The notes beneath the pieces were generated by a model that saw only the letters and a list, made by a program, of their open reading frames with translations, searched no databases and had not been told where the DNA came from. A stretch of DNA of 64,000 nt from Porphyridium purpureum (lineage: Eukaryota; Rhodophyta; Bangiophyceae; Porphyridiales; Porphyridiaceae): contig VRMN01000008.1 of the NCBI GenBank assembly GCA_008690995.1, forward strand, positions 682,001 through 746,000, read 5' to 3'. Both the position numbers and the translations under genes were made by a program. Shown here piece by piece: positions 54,854-64,000 of the stretch. The first letter of the stretch is position 1; each line of letters opens with the position of its first letter.

Positions 54854-54901
54854 CGGCTTATCGGCTTATCGACTTATCGGCTTATCGGCTTATCGGCTTA
54901 A
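54854..54901. repeat. Six tandem 8-bp repeats CGGCTTAT
   Basis: Five near-perfect copies plus one CGACTTAT, and a degenerate continuation (TTAATGGTTTATTGG). It lies in the 280-bp divergent gap between TGT and the NusG-like gene, followed by telo-box ACCCTAAC (54916-54923). Possible transcription-factor array or simple minisatellite. Confidence 0.8.
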
Positions 54902-54984
54902 TGGTTTATTGGTCTACCCTAACGGCTCCATTTCAAGAGTGGCGCGGCGCGTGTGCGGGAGGCGCACGGTCGCGCGCGTGACGC

Positions 54985-56559
54985 ATGCTGCGGGGCGGCA
55001 GTCAGTGGGCGGCGGCGGCATTGCGTGGTGTGTCTGCGGAGAGCGAGCTAGGGCCAGCGGACGTGATGGATATGTACACTTCCCGGGACGCGGCGGACAC
55101 AGGGACGCGAGGCGTGCGCGCCGGTCTGAATGCTTGGGTTAGCACTGTCGGAGTTTCGCTCGTCGACGCGAACGCGCATGTGCCGTGTAGTAGCCGCATC
55201 GCGCGCGTGCGCCAGTGTTCGACGCACGGGCGCTTTGCGGCGGCGGTTGTGGTGCGAAGGAGTCGGGTTGCCGTAGTAACGAGCGCAGAGGTGGACGGCG
55301 GGCGTGCGCGAGGACATGATGCGAGTGACATGGAGTCCTCCGACCATGATGGGGCGGCGCGTCCAGAAGGCGCGGAATCGACACACGATGGAAATGCATT
55401 CAGCGGGCTCGAAGGGCAAGACGACGGAATGGCCCGCAAGCAGGATGAGATGATGATGGTGTATAGCGTCGGAGACCAGCAGGGTGCGTCGGACTTTGAC
55501 GCCGCATTATTTGATTCCGTGCTCAGCGAGAATCTGGACGTGCTTGATGACGACCTTGCGCTCAAGGCCCGAGCACCAAGTCAGCAGAGAGACCGGGCAG
55601 CTCTTGAGGAGTCAGAACCTGCTCAAGAAGAGCCGTCTTTAGAGGTCGCGGCGGAAGATGCGGAGAAACAGAGCGCGGAGCGGCACGTGACCGCAACACA
55701 GAGCGGGGATGCCGACGACGCTCAGGCAGACTCGGACGACGAGTTCGCGGCCCAGACGGGCGCTTTTTCGCTGGACCCGAATCAGAAAAAGTCCCGTCCG
55801 TCGGGTAAAGCCACGAGTAAGTCTGGCAAAGAGAAAGTGCCGAAAAGGAAGGCGACCACGACAACATCCAAGGCCAAGGCTAAGAAAGCCGCCTCGCTCA
55901 TTCTGCCCGACGACCCCGAGATTAAAAAGGCCGGCGGATCAGATAGTGGTGATCAGTTTGAGGAGATTTCGCCGCAGTGGTACTTTGTGCAGGTGAAGTA
56001 CGCTTGCGAGTTTTCCGTCAAGACGTCAATCGAGAACATGATGGTAAACGACCCGCTGGTCGGACAGCGGCTCAAGGATGTCATTGTGCCGACAAAGCGC
56101 GTCATGAAGTATAACAAGCGGGGTAACCCAACGCAGTCCAATGAGTTGCTGTTTCCCAACTATGTGATCATCTTTCTTTCAATGACACGACATTGTTACC
56201 AGGAGATCCTCAACGTGCCACACGTGCAGTACTTTGTGGGCGACCAGAACCGCGAAAAGATCAGCCAGAGCAAGGATGGGTGGAAACCACCGCCTCCACT
56301 TCCCAAGGAAGAGATTGAGGCCATTTTCGAAAAAATTCAGGCCTCCGCTCTGAACTCGCCCGAAATCGTGCTCAGCTTTCAGCCCGGCGAGCTCATTGAA
56401 GTCAAGGACGGTCCGTTCCAGGGCAATGACGCACGTGTCACGCACGTTGACAGCGAGGCTGGAGTCGTGGACGTCCAGTTGCTCATCTTTGGCATGGAAA
56501 GCCCCATCCAGCTCGCACTGAAGAGCTGCATGAAAAAGCAATTTGTCGAAGGTTCGTAG
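54985..56559 (+). CDS. NusG-like KOW transcription factor with long N-terminal extension
   Basis: 524 residues from ATG 54985. Domains: N-terminal ~110 residues rich in Ala/Arg/Val, compatible with an organelle transit peptide. An acidic, disordered stretch runs ~115-265 and a Lys-rich basic stretch ~270-310 (KATSKSGKEKVPKRKATTTTSKAKAKK). The NGN domain is ~330-440 (PQWYFVQVKYACEFSVKTSIENM, VIVPTKRVMKY, LLFPNYVIIFLSM, ILNVPHVQYFVGD). The KOW domain is ~465-520 (FQPGELIEVKDGPFQGNDARVTHVDSE). Bacterial NusG couples RNA polymerase to Rho or ribosomes; plants have a nuclear-encoded plastid relative. Spt5 is excluded because only one KOW is present and the NGN text is bacterial-like. Plastid location inferred. 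Confidence 0.85.
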   Translation: MLRGGSQWAAAALRGVSAESELGPADVMDMYTSRDAADTGTRGVRAGLNAWVSTVGVSLVDANAHVPCSSRIARVRQCSTHGRFAAAVVVRRSRVAVVTSAEVDGGRARGHDASDMESSDHDGAARPEGAESTHDGNAFSGLEGQDDGMARKQDEMMMVYSVGDQQGASDFDAALFDSVLSENLDVLDDDLALKARAPSQQRDRAALEESEPAQEEPSLEVAAEDAEKQSAERHVTATQSGDADDAQADSDDEFAAQTGAFSLDPNQKKSRPSGKATSKSGKEKVPKRKATTTTSKAKAKKAASLILPDDPEIKKAGGSDSGDQFEEISPQWYFVQVKYACEFSVKTSIENMMVNDPLVGQRLKDVIVPTKRVMKYNKRGNPTQSNELLFPNYVIIFLSMTRHCYQEILNVPHVQYFVGDQNREKISQSKDGWKPPPPLPKEEIEAIFEKIQASALNSPEIVLSFQPGELIEVKDGPFQGNDARVTHVDSEAGVVDVQLLIFGMESPIQLALKSCMKKQFVEGS

Positions 56560-56704
56560 ACGAAGTTGAATATATTAAAAAGAAAAAGGAGGAAAGAGAA
56601 ACGGCGCTCACGATTTCACTGGCGGGCAGAGAGCAAAATACGGGGCCGCTGGCTGGCTTTGACACCAACGACGCCAGGAACAGAGGTGGGATTCTTGTAT
56701 ACAT

Positions 56705-58573
56705 ATGAAGTCCTCGCTGGAAGGTAGGAGTAGTGCGCAGGAGACAAGACAGCAACGACGCAGCAGCCGGACATGTACGACTGATGTCACGGATGACCTT
56801 GCGGCCGAGGTCGGCTCAGATGGTCACCGCGGAGCGCTTTCTGATGGTAGCCGTAAGTCCGTGACGGCTGGAGCTCTGAAGGCAGACAAGGTGATGCCGC
56901 GGCACTTGGGATTCGTTGCCTCGCAGCCCGAGTCCTGGGATGTGTTGCTGGCCACCGAGACAAGGGATATCCTGGATCTCGTGAGTCCGTCGGCCACTGA
57001 TAAAGAGACCCATGCCACCGCTCAGATACGCCGTGACCAGAAGAAGAAGATGAAGATGATAGACGGCGACAACGATGACGTGCTAAATTTTCCTCCAGAG
57101 CAGAAAGGAGAGCGGCGGGAGAAGACCCGAGCGGATGAGAAAGATCTAGGTGATGCGGTTGGAACAGATACCAGCACCACATGTAGGGAGGCGGAGGAGA
57201 AGATCGATATCATTTCCATGTCCGAGCTGGTTTACAGCCGAAACAAGAGTGAGGACCATCGCAAGGACGACATGGGCGCTTCTGGTACAGCAATACCAGC
57301 AACCACGCTTTGGAAAAGATTCAAACGCGCAGTATCGAAGCAAGTTGGCAATAGCATCACTGCCAGGATGATGGTGGGCAAAAATGATGGGCCCCCGGGA
57401 GCTGGTGCTTCGGATACCACGGCTGTTCAGCCGATGAAGGAGATTGACAACAATGTGCACGACGAAAATGGTCCATCTCCTACAAGCAGGGGCCAAGTGG
57501 ATCCAAGCCGAACGATGCCGGATAGTATTTGGGCACTGACCGAACGCGTCGAAGCAACTCATCGCAAAAAGCTGGAAACCGCGCTTTGCCGGCCATTTGT
57601 GTCATTGGATGAATTGCAGGGCTTGCTTTGGGCAGGGGCGTCGTTTGAGCAGCGCGCATCGTTGTGGAAATTTGCGCTGCAATATGTGCCGTGCAAAGCG
57701 AGCCGTAGAGCGAGCGTGACGCAGCGAAAGCAACAGGAATACTGCGCAATCCGGGCCGAGACACAGACCGAGCTGCTCTTGCTTGACAAGGCGTTGAAGC
57801 AAATACGCAAAGACTTACCGCGCTGTCTGCCCAATTTGCCCTTTTTGCGCGGCGAGAGAGTGCAGGCGCTCCAGACCAACGTATTACTCGCGTGGGCGAA
57901 ACGGCACCCGCTCATCTCTTACGTGCAGGGCATGAACGATCTTTTGGTACCGTTTCTCATGGCGTTTGGCGCAGAGTGCCTTTCCGACGCGGACACGCGA
58001 GTTGACACCCAGATGGGCGCATTCTTTGAAACATCGGACAGTAGTGTGGCGTTCGAGCAATCTCTCGAGTCGGCTTCTGCCCGCGATCGGCTCGAGAGCG
58101 AGTGCTACCACTGCATGGGTTCTTTGCTAGATCTATTCCATAATCACTATACCACCGATCAAGAGGGTATCCAGGTGCAAGTTCTGGGACTTGAGCAAGT
58201 CCTGCAATTTGGCGACTTGGAGCTATCCACCCACTTGCATAGTTTTGACGACCTGCGCACGATTCAGTACGCATGGCGTTGGATACATGGCCTCTTTCTG
58301 CGCGACTTTGCGCTGCCCATTGCCATCCGCTTCTGGGACGCGCTGCTTTCGCAAGACCGTGCTGCGGCGTCGTTTCCGTTGTACCTTGGCGCCGCCGTGT
58401 TGCACAATTTTCGCGGGGAGATTCTGGCACTATCCTCATTCGAGCGCGTGCTCGCGTTCTTGCAGACCGGTATTGGACACCATCGCAAATGGCTTCAAGT
58501 CCCGACCCTGCTGGAAGAGGTGCTTGCATGTGCGTACTTGTTTTCCAGACAATTCCCGCTGGACCTGCCGTGA
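56705..58573 (+). CDS. TBC-domain Rab GTPase-activating protein
   Basis: 622 residues from ATG 56705. The first ~280 residues are acidic/basic low complexity. The TBC domain is ~295-615: LLWAGASFEQRASLWKFALQYVP, then the arginine-finger motif IRKDLPR (~368-374), LAWAKRHPLISYVQGMNDLLVPFL with the glutamine finger YVQG (~405), LGLEQVLQFGDLELSTHLHS, WRWIHGLFLRDFALPIAIRFWDALLSQ (the typical RWxxxLxxREF-type motif) and the final AVLHNFRGEILALSSFERVLAFLQ. Both catalytic fingers are intact, so it should stimulate GTP hydrolysis on a Rab; layout resembles Gyp1/TBC1D22. Rab target unknown. Confidence 0.92.
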   Translation: MKSSLEGRSSAQETRQQRRSSRTCTTDVTDDLAAEVGSDGHRGALSDGSRKSVTAGALKADKVMPRHLGFVASQPESWDVLLATETRDILDLVSPSATDKETHATAQIRRDQKKKMKMIDGDNDDVLNFPPEQKGERREKTRADEKDLGDAVGTDTSTTCREAEEKIDIISMSELVYSRNKSEDHRKDDMGASGTAIPATTLWKRFKRAVSKQVGNSITARMMVGKNDGPPGAGASDTTAVQPMKEIDNNVHDENGPSPTSRGQVDPSRTMPDSIWALTERVEATHRKKLETALCRPFVSLDELQGLLWAGASFEQRASLWKFALQYVPCKASRRASVTQRKQQEYCAIRAETQTELLLLDKALKQIRKDLPRCLPNLPFLRGERVQALQTNVLLAWAKRHPLISYVQGMNDLLVPFLMAFGAECLSDADTRVDTQMGAFFETSDSSVAFEQSLESASARDRLESECYHCMGSLLDLFHNHYTTDQEGIQVQVLGLEQVLQFGDLELSTHLHSFDDLRTIQYAWRWIHGLFLRDFALPIAIRFWDALLSQDRAAASFPLYLGAAVLHNFRGEILALSSFERVLAFLQTGIGHHRKWLQVPTLLEEVLACAYLFSRQFPLDLP

Positions 58574-58931
58574 TTCGAGCTGCCACGCCGACGCGTCAAC
58601 GGCAGCCGAATTGGCAAACGAAGAAAAAAAAGAAGGGTCACATATCGCGCGGGCTCAGATGACTTGCAGAAGTATCAGAGACACAGGCGCGACAAGTGCA
58701 GCGCACACAAACGCAGTCTCGGCTGCCATCGCTGCCGCCAGACCTGCATCTGCGCGAGACTGCGGTGCGACTGGAGTACAGCTGAGCACGTGCTGGGTAC
58801 AGTATTGACTGGTGCGGGCTGATGTACACTTAGGTACAGTGAATCGCCAGCGAGGCCGCTGCGGCTGCGTGGCGCGCGGGGGGGCAGGGCCGACGGTGTG
58901 AGAGGGGGCGAGGGGTGTGTGTGTGTGTGTG

Positions 58932-58967
<36 letters not shown>

Positions 58968-59210
58968 GAGGAAACACTGCGGAGAGAGTGGTGTGCTGTC
59001 ATCGCTGGGCTATCAAACAACTGGACAAGAGCCGCGTGAACACTTTCGCAATATTGGATTGGCGGTGCTGCAGCAAGCGTGACATTTGGTGGTCTGGCTC
59101 GTGGCAGTCGAGGCTCGTCGTGCTCCTGGAAACCGTGCGTTGTGGCGTGCGTGAGCGGGGAGGGTTAGCGCGCGCCGTCGAAGTACGAGGTGAAAGAGGG
59201 CGCGTGCAAG
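58574..59210. other. Intergenic / promoter of eIF6
   Basis: 637 bp. GTACAGC (~58776), GTACAGT (58798-58804), GTACACT (58824-58830) and GTACAGT (58834-58840) form a cluster ~370-410 bp before the eIF6 ATG. A (GT)10-type run (58914-58933) abuts a (GA)13 run (58936-58962). No gene seen. Confidence 0.55.
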
Positions 59211-59951
59211 ATGGCGGTCAGGTGCCAGTTTGAGAACAGCAACGAGGTGGGCGTGTTCTCGTTGCTCACAAATCGGTACTGCATCGTCGCGCCAGGTGGG
59301 AGCGAGAATTTTTACTCTGTGTTCGAGGCAGAGTTGGCGGACCACATTCCAGTGGTGCACGCGTCAATTGCGGGCTGTCGGATTGTGGGGCGGATGGCCG
59401 TCGGAAATAAGAACGGGCTGCTGCTACCGAGCACGTGCTCAGACCAGGAGATGTTGCACATTAAGAATGCATTGCCAGACGACGTCGTCGTGCAACGCAT
59501 CGAAGAGCGACTTTCTGCACTGGGTAATTGCATTGCATCGAATGACTATGTGGCGCTTATCCATACCGACTTGGATAGGGAGTCAGAAGAGCTTGTCGCG
59601 GATGTGCTCGGGGTCGAGGTGTTCCGGCACTCTATTGCCGGTGAGGCGCTGGTCGGCTCGTATTGCAAGTTTACGAATCAGGGCGGCATCGTCCACCCGA
59701 TGGCAAATGTAGAGCACCAGGACGAACTGTCAAGTCTGCTGCAAGTGCCGCTTGTTGCCGCAACCGTCAATCGCGGAAGCGAGGTGGTCGGAGCGGGCAT
59801 GGTGGCCAATGATTGGGCGGCGTTTTGCGGCCTGGACACAACGAGTACGGAGATGAGCGTCATCGAGTCTGTATTTAAGCTGCGAAGCGCAAAGCAGAGC
59901 GCCATACTGGGAGATTTGCGTACATCCATTATCGACTCGCTGGCTACATAG
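59211..59951 (+). CDS. EIF6: Eukaryotic translation initiation factor 6
   Basis: 246 residues from ATG 59211, matching the usual 245; upstream GTG codon rejected. eIF6 prevents 60S-40S joining and is needed for 60S biogenesis in the nucleolus. The five-fold pseudo-symmetric repeats are visible: [154 protein letters not shown]. The C-terminus lacks the extended phosphorylated tail of animals. Confidence 0.97.
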   Translation: MAVRCQFENSNEVGVFSLLTNRYCIVAPGGSENFYSVFEAELADHIPVVHASIAGCRIVGRMAVGNKNGLLLPSTCSDQEMLHIKNALPDDVVVQRIEERLSALGNCIASNDYVALIHTDLDRESEELVADVLGVEVFRHSIAGEALVGSYCKFTNQGGIVHPMANVEHQDELSSLLQVPLVAATVNRGSEVVGAGMVANDWAAFCGLDTTSTEMSVIESVFKLRSAKQSAILGDLRTSIIDSLAT

Positions 59952-60161
59952 TCTCCGGATCATCGAGGAGCCGTGTATTCTCGGAAACACCATCGATATG
60001 GTTTCTTGTACATTTTTGTGCTTATGAATTTGGTGCGCGGCGTACGACCTGGTCGTCACGGGTTCTGAATCCCTGCTGTCTCCAGGCAACTGACGCCGCG
60101 TAAGATTAGGATGCTTTAATAATACAAGAAGCGAGCATGACGGACGCAGGGGCCGCCTGTC

Positions 60162-60737
60162 TCACATACGTACTAATCCATTCGTCGCAATATGGGACCT
60201 GGCCTTTCTGAAGGGCTGACTCACAGGCATGCCATCCTCCCATGGCACGTTGCAAAAGCCAGCCAGAATTTCGATATTTGCCATCTTTTGCAGCGCCGCC
60301 GTTGTGCGAGTCAATTGCCCGGCACGAAAGACGCACAAGGTCCCTGAGGGGTTTTGGCGGATGCCGGCGACGCTGCCGCTCTTTTCGCTCGACACCAAGC
60401 CGCATGGCGCAAAGGAAACCTCAGCCTCGCTTCCTGTGTCAGATTCACATGCGTCATTGTCAATCTCTCCTTCGTCCTCTTCTGGAATCGTTTCAAGCGC
60501 CCTGCCGGCCTTTTGCAAAAACCTGAATCTTTCCCTCGCGCTGAGCGGACTGGGCACGCTGTCTTCCCACGTATCGAAAACACGGTGCCGCTTTTCGATG
60601 GAAGGCTCATCTTGCAGCCATGTTTCCATGCGCAGCTCGACCTGGAGGTTCACATGCTTCATGCGCTTCAAAAACGACAAAGCGGCAAAATCCACTTCGC
60701 TCCTCAGTTTTTTCATAAGCCCTGCGACATCAATCAT
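60162..60737 (-). CDS. Hypothetical protein, helical N-terminus
   Basis: 191 residues from ATG 60737. The N-terminal ~85 residues are helical and well mixed (MIDVAGLMKKLRSEVDFAALSFLKRMKHVNLQVELRMETWLQDEP, then LSARERFRFLQKAGRALETI). An acidic stretch follows (EEDEGEIDNDACESDTGSE), then a Gly/Thr-containing tail. No family recognised. Good codon-like composition and an isolated long frame favour a real gene; convergent with eIF6 (210 bp). Confidence 0.5.
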   Translation of the reverse strand: MIDVAGLMKKLRSEVDFAALSFLKRMKHVNLQVELRMETWLQDEPSIEKRHRVFDTWEDSVPSPLSARERFRFLQKAGRALETIPEEDEGEIDNDACESDTGSEAEVSFAPCGLVSSEKSGSVAGIRQNPSGTLCVFRAGQLTRTTAALQKMANIEILAGFCNVPWEDGMPVSQPFRKARSHIATNGLVRM

Positions 60738-62300
60738 CGTTCCTTTTCGTTGGCCTGGTTTCCTCGTCTCCGTGTCTGCGCTCCTCGCGTCTGTTGTTGG
60801 CAAAATTTGATTGAAGGCCGAGCACAGGCGTGGCGAACCGGACGATAGCGCCAGCCTGTGCGAGGCGCGCGCCGTGCTAAATACCTGTTCGCCACGTAGT
60901 GTGGACTGTGGATCTTACGGTGCAGCTCCCGCTGTAAAAATCTGCTTGTGTCGTGTGGGACGCACGAGCCGCCAGACGAACGTAGGGGTACAAGTTGCTG
61001 CTCATGAAAGCAGAAATCCAATGCGCGGACGATCGACGCAGGTGCCTAGTTGCCAAACATCCGTGCAGGACGCACGAAGCGTCGGACGGACCTTGTTTGT
61101 AGTCCCCGCTGCGCTTTCCGAGCTGGACAAAAAACTGCGCAGGCATGCGAGACCGGCAGCTGGAATATGATGCGTGCTACGTCTTTGCGCGCGCTCGGTC
61201 TCCCCACACGACATGGCTCGGTACTGCGGTGCGTGCGCAAGGCACGAGGCACCACACCGCGCGACGCCGCGTCCGTGTCACCATGGTCCGCCGCGTGCGC
61301 CGAGTGCGACGAGACGCCAAGGACGACGAGCTGCAAGCTCGGTCCTTCGACTTGCACGTGCGTGTGTGCGCAGTCGCCTGTCGCTTGTCCCTGTGGAGTG
61401 CAACTTGCCTGCTATACTCGGCGCAGATCATGCGACCTCCACGTCAGCTAGCGTCTCCCGCCCCCAGCCGCCAATAAAGAGGTACAGTAAACCCACGCCC
61501 TACTAAACAAGCGCGATGTGTTAGGATGAGAAGGAGGTACAGTTTGAAGGAGAGCGTGCGCTTTTTGTTTACACGTGCGGCGTGCCGGGTGAGCGCCGTG
61601 CACGCCCGCGCGCATGGAAGCAGCCAACTCACACGCGCCGCAACGGTTTGCACTGACCTCAACGTGTCAATGGCCAGTGCGATGAACAAAGATGATCCGG
61701 CACGCGTCTACTCGTCACCACCGTCGATCTTTGAGCGACCGCGCTCGGTCTGCGCGCGGCTCGTTGGTTCGGAATTGGATGAACGACGGCTGTGTTGCTC
61801 GCCCTTGCCCACGCTCACCACGCAAGGCGTAGGCCCAACCAACACACACACACACACACACACACACACATCGCAAACAGGTGGAACTTGGCGTCGCACA
61901 CAGCATGCGTCTTCGCGGCGTCACGTAGAGAACAAGCGTTCTCGCCTTGGTGAGCAAGCTCATTCTCACACAGCACGCGCGTCTAATGCGCATGCTCGGC
62001 GGCATGTGCCTTTCGTAAACGTGGACGGCTGTCTGCGAAACGGAAGGAGAGAGAAAGGGGTATTCGCGCAACTCGCTCCGCAACGCAGCCTGATCCCAAC
62101 CCCACTGGAATCCCAGCCACGCAGGCGCTATTGATTCCTTGGTCCAGCCAACACCACAGCACCTGAACACTGCATTAGGTTTCGCCACGCAACAGAGTCA
62201 GCCATTGCGTCGAGCCCTACCAGATTGTTTCCCCCTCGTGCTCGCCGCTCAAGCCTCTGCTTCTGTGCTGCCGACGCTCTTTGCGTCTTGATTACGGCTC
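60738..62300. other. 1.56-kb intergenic region
   Basis: Contains AATAAA near 61474, GTACAGT at 61483-61489 and 61538-61544, and a (CA)14 microsatellite (61842-61870). A 202-codon plus-strand frame from 61526 is built partly on the microsatellite (HTHTHT) and is not credited. No RNA gene or repeat copy recognised. Confidence 0.4.
61842..61870. repeat. (CA)14 microsatellite
   Basis: Uninterrupted CA dinucleotides ending at 61870, in non-coding DNA. Confidence 0.95.
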
Positions 62301-64000
62301 TCAGCGACCAAATCGGACCACCACAGTTCGATCTTCTGCCTCTGCCTCTTCTGTGGCAGCATCACTGCCATGCAGCTCTTCGGCTCGACGCCGTTCAGGA
62401 TCAATCGCGACCCGCACCCCAGTGCCAATAGTATTGTTGGGCACGGTTTCAACCACAAACCCACGCTGCGCACCACCTGGCGCAGGATATTGAAACGAAA
62501 GGCCGCCAGGACTGCCCAGCACCGCCGTCGCGCCGGCATCCGGACCATGGTACCCGAGAGGATACGCAACCATACGCAAAAATCCATCCGGCAAGTTCAA
62601 AGACGTCGGCAAAAATGCTCCGTCCACGTCGCCAGTTTTCAAATCTTTGGGTTTGCCGCCATCGTTGCTGCAAAACGAGACGAGTTTACGGATCCGCGGC
62701 ACCCACACCGATACAAGCTGTTCCGCAGCACGGGATACGTCCAGCTGGTGCTTTCCGGCGCCATTTCCGCGCACCACGGTCAATGGGCGAGCCTCCACAA
62801 GATTCGAAAATTCGTGTATGACCTTTCCGCAAGCTCCGAATGAACACGGGAGCACTTCCGCTCCTTTCAAGCGGACCTCTGTCGCCGCATTGGCAGCGCG
62901 ATTCAAGTGCAATGCGAGCTTGCGCACAAAACTGAGAATGCGTTGCGTCGACGCAAAACCGATGCATGGCGGCTCGCACAGAGCTGAAGATGTCGGTGTC
63001 GATGTTGATGCAGATGAGGCAGCTTTCGAGCGGCCTGCTGTCGCGGCAGTGGGAGAGAACACGCTCGTGCCTGGCACACGCCAGAAAAGGACGCCAGTCG
63101 CCAGGCGCACCGCACGCGCACAGAGAGACGCCAACGCCGCGCGTTCGGACGCCAAAGCGCAGTTCGATCTTGAAGGTGGATCTGCACCGCTCGCTTCCCA
63201 ACCCGCTAAGCACGCCTCCAGGACGACTTCAAACATGGCTCCGGGCAGCGCACCGGATTTCGCATCGTGCCAAAATGTGCGCCTGAGGGGATCGGCTTGG
63301 CCCTGCTCGAGTCGTATCTCAAGAGCTGCAACCCACAGCTGCAGTTCTTGGAATAGCTCGACTCGACCAAGCGCAGTGACCGAATGAAGCAGACGAAAAG
63401 TGATACCCAGTTCGGCATCGGTTCGATCAGATAACAAACGCATCGGAAGCTCTAACATCGTACTCCTGTCGTTGCCAGTACCCGCGAGAAGGAGGATGTC
63501 ACGCCTCCACGGCGAGGACGCCGTCGGCGACCGGGAATCCGCGCCGAACCCCAGCAGCGGAGCCAGAAGTGACAGAGATCGATGCGAGTAGGACACGGTG
63601 CATGACGCGGCGCATAATTCAGGCACAAACGCAGCGATTGCTATGAGAAGCGCGTGCGATGAGTCTGCATCAAAATCGGTATCAGTACGCATGCGGTCAT
63701 GCTTTCGTGCCGCCGCACTGCACCAATGTGCTTCGCACACGTATGTCATCACCGCCATGCTCTCTATCACCACACACGCGAGCGTCTCGTCGAAAGCATC
63801 TTTCAGTACCAAATCCTTCAATTCTTGGAAGCAGCGCAGCACGCAAAGCAGCTGGGCGTCATTATGATCCGCATATTCTCGTGACTGATGCAGCTTGTTC
63901 GTGGTCACTAAAAAGCCCTTCACAAAGCAGACAACAACGTCCATGGCGAGGGCCGCGTCTGGTGTGCTTCCAGACTCACCATCTGATCTAAAACAATGGA
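62301..64000 (-). CDS. Large unknown protein, N-terminus possibly beyond window edge
   Basis: The frame is open from stop 62301 to the window edge; the first ATG inside is at 63944, but 18 further in-frame codons upstream have no stop, so the start may lie outside. About 547 residues are visible. The first ~250 are helical with Leu-rich repeats of HEAT/ARM character (ELKDLVLKDAFDETLACVVIESMAV, HALLIAIAAFVPELC, LGITFRLLHSVTALGRVELFQELQLW). Ser/Ala-rich linkers follow, then a C-terminal part with VETVPNNTIGTGVRVAIDPERRRAEEL. No family recognised. GGTGAGTCTG at ~63970 on this strand could be a splice donor. Confidence 0.6.
   Translation of the reverse strand, partial: HCFRSDGESGSTPDAALAMDVVVCFVKGFLVTTNKLHQSREYADHNDAQLLCVLRCFQELKDLVLKDAFDETLACVVIESMAVMTYVCEAHWCSAAARKHDRMRTDTDFDADSSHALLIAIAAFVPELCAASCTVSYSHRSLSLLAPLLGFGADSRSPTASSPWRRDILLLAGTGNDRSTMLELPMRLLSDRTDAELGITFRLLHSVTALGRVELFQELQLWVAALEIRLEQGQADPLRRTFWHDAKSGALPGAMFEVVLEACLAGWEASGADPPSRSNCALASERAALASLCARAVRLATGVLFWRVPGTSVFSPTAATAGRSKAASSASTSTPTSSALCEPPCIGFASTQRILSFVRKLALHLNRAANAATEVRLKGAEVLPCSFGACGKVIHEFSNLVEARPLTVVRGNGAGKHQLDVSRAAEQLVSVWVPRIRKLVSFCSNDGGKPKDLKTGDVDGAFLPTSLNLPDGFLRMVAYPLGYHGPDAGATAVLGSPGGLSFQYPAPGGAQRGFVVETVPNNTIGTGVRVAIDPERRRAEELHGSDAATEEAEAEDRTVVVRFGR

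Noticed and set aside
54854-54901. CRISPR-like array
   Set aside because: Units are 8 bp with no spacers; the same applies to the 9-bp array at 49.6 kb. The genome is eukaryotic.
61526-62134. 202-codon plus-strand frame with HTHTHT run
   Set aside because: Length depends on a (CA)14 microsatellite; opposite strand is open for the same reason (VCVCVC); no similarity.

Overview
The window looks like nuclear DNA of an intron-poor, GC-rich, photosynthetic eukaryote. About 36 genes lie on both strands without operons. Nearly all are uninterrupted open frames, up to 1,220 codons. They encode eukaryote-specific machinery: ORC3, SUMO E1, Sec22, zeta-COP, Mediator 4, eIF6, SRP receptor beta and VTA1. 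Several proteins point to a plastid: a long-form HisG with a transit-peptide-like N-terminus, a NusG protein with an N-terminal extension, and a membrane-anchored DnaJ-type zinc finger like plant LQY1. Almost no introns, compact spacing and plant-like telo-boxes (AAACCCTAA) in promoters fit a unicellular red alga such as a Porphyridium relative. That assignment is inference; no rRNA or organelle gene is present to confirm it.

Layout. 1-6.8 kb: truncated DUF2254 membrane protein (-), ORC3 (+), phosphopantetheine adenylyltransferase (+), Sec14-like protein (-). 6.8-15.7 kb: gene-poor, with one large FUSC-type transporter flanked by two diverged copies of a ~220-bp sequence. 15.7-24.6 kb: C2-domain protein, two small unknowns, a 1.9-kb gap, a probable XLF/NHEJ1 homologue, AOS1/SAE1, Sec22. 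24.9-34.4 kb: hemerythrin-like protein with altered ligands, UPF1/IGHMBP2-type helicase, DnaJ-type zinc finger, cyclophilin, Ser/Pro-rich unknown, SRP receptor beta. 35-46.3 kb: tryptophan 2,3-dioxygenase, nucleotide-sugar transporter, nucleolin-like protein, MED4, a small conserved helical protein, a CBM48-type protein, mitochondrial-type bL32, a CMD-family protein. 46.9-60 kb: zeta-COP, HisG, VTA1, GT90 glycosyltransferase, queuine-type TGT, NusG, TBC RabGAP, eIF6. 60-64 kb: one small unknown, a 1.5-kb gap, and a large unknown running off the right edge.

The genes do not form a pathway. Themes are DNA replication and repair (ORC3, XLF), secretion and membrane traffic (Sec14, Sec22, zeta-COP, SRP receptor beta, VTA1, TBC), cell-surface sugar handling (NST, GT90) and translation (bL32m, eIF6, nucleolin, TGT).

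The most notable non-coding signal is a 7-mer, GTACAGT. It recurs about 18 times in intergenic DNA, often as pairs or inverted pairs 5' of genes, and looks like an uncharacterised promoter element. Telo-boxes, a 9-bp array of MYB-like AACCGTT sites and an 8-bp array occur in other divergent promoters. Start codons given here are the first in-frame ATG. No tRNA, rRNA, CRISPR array or intact mobile element was recognised.
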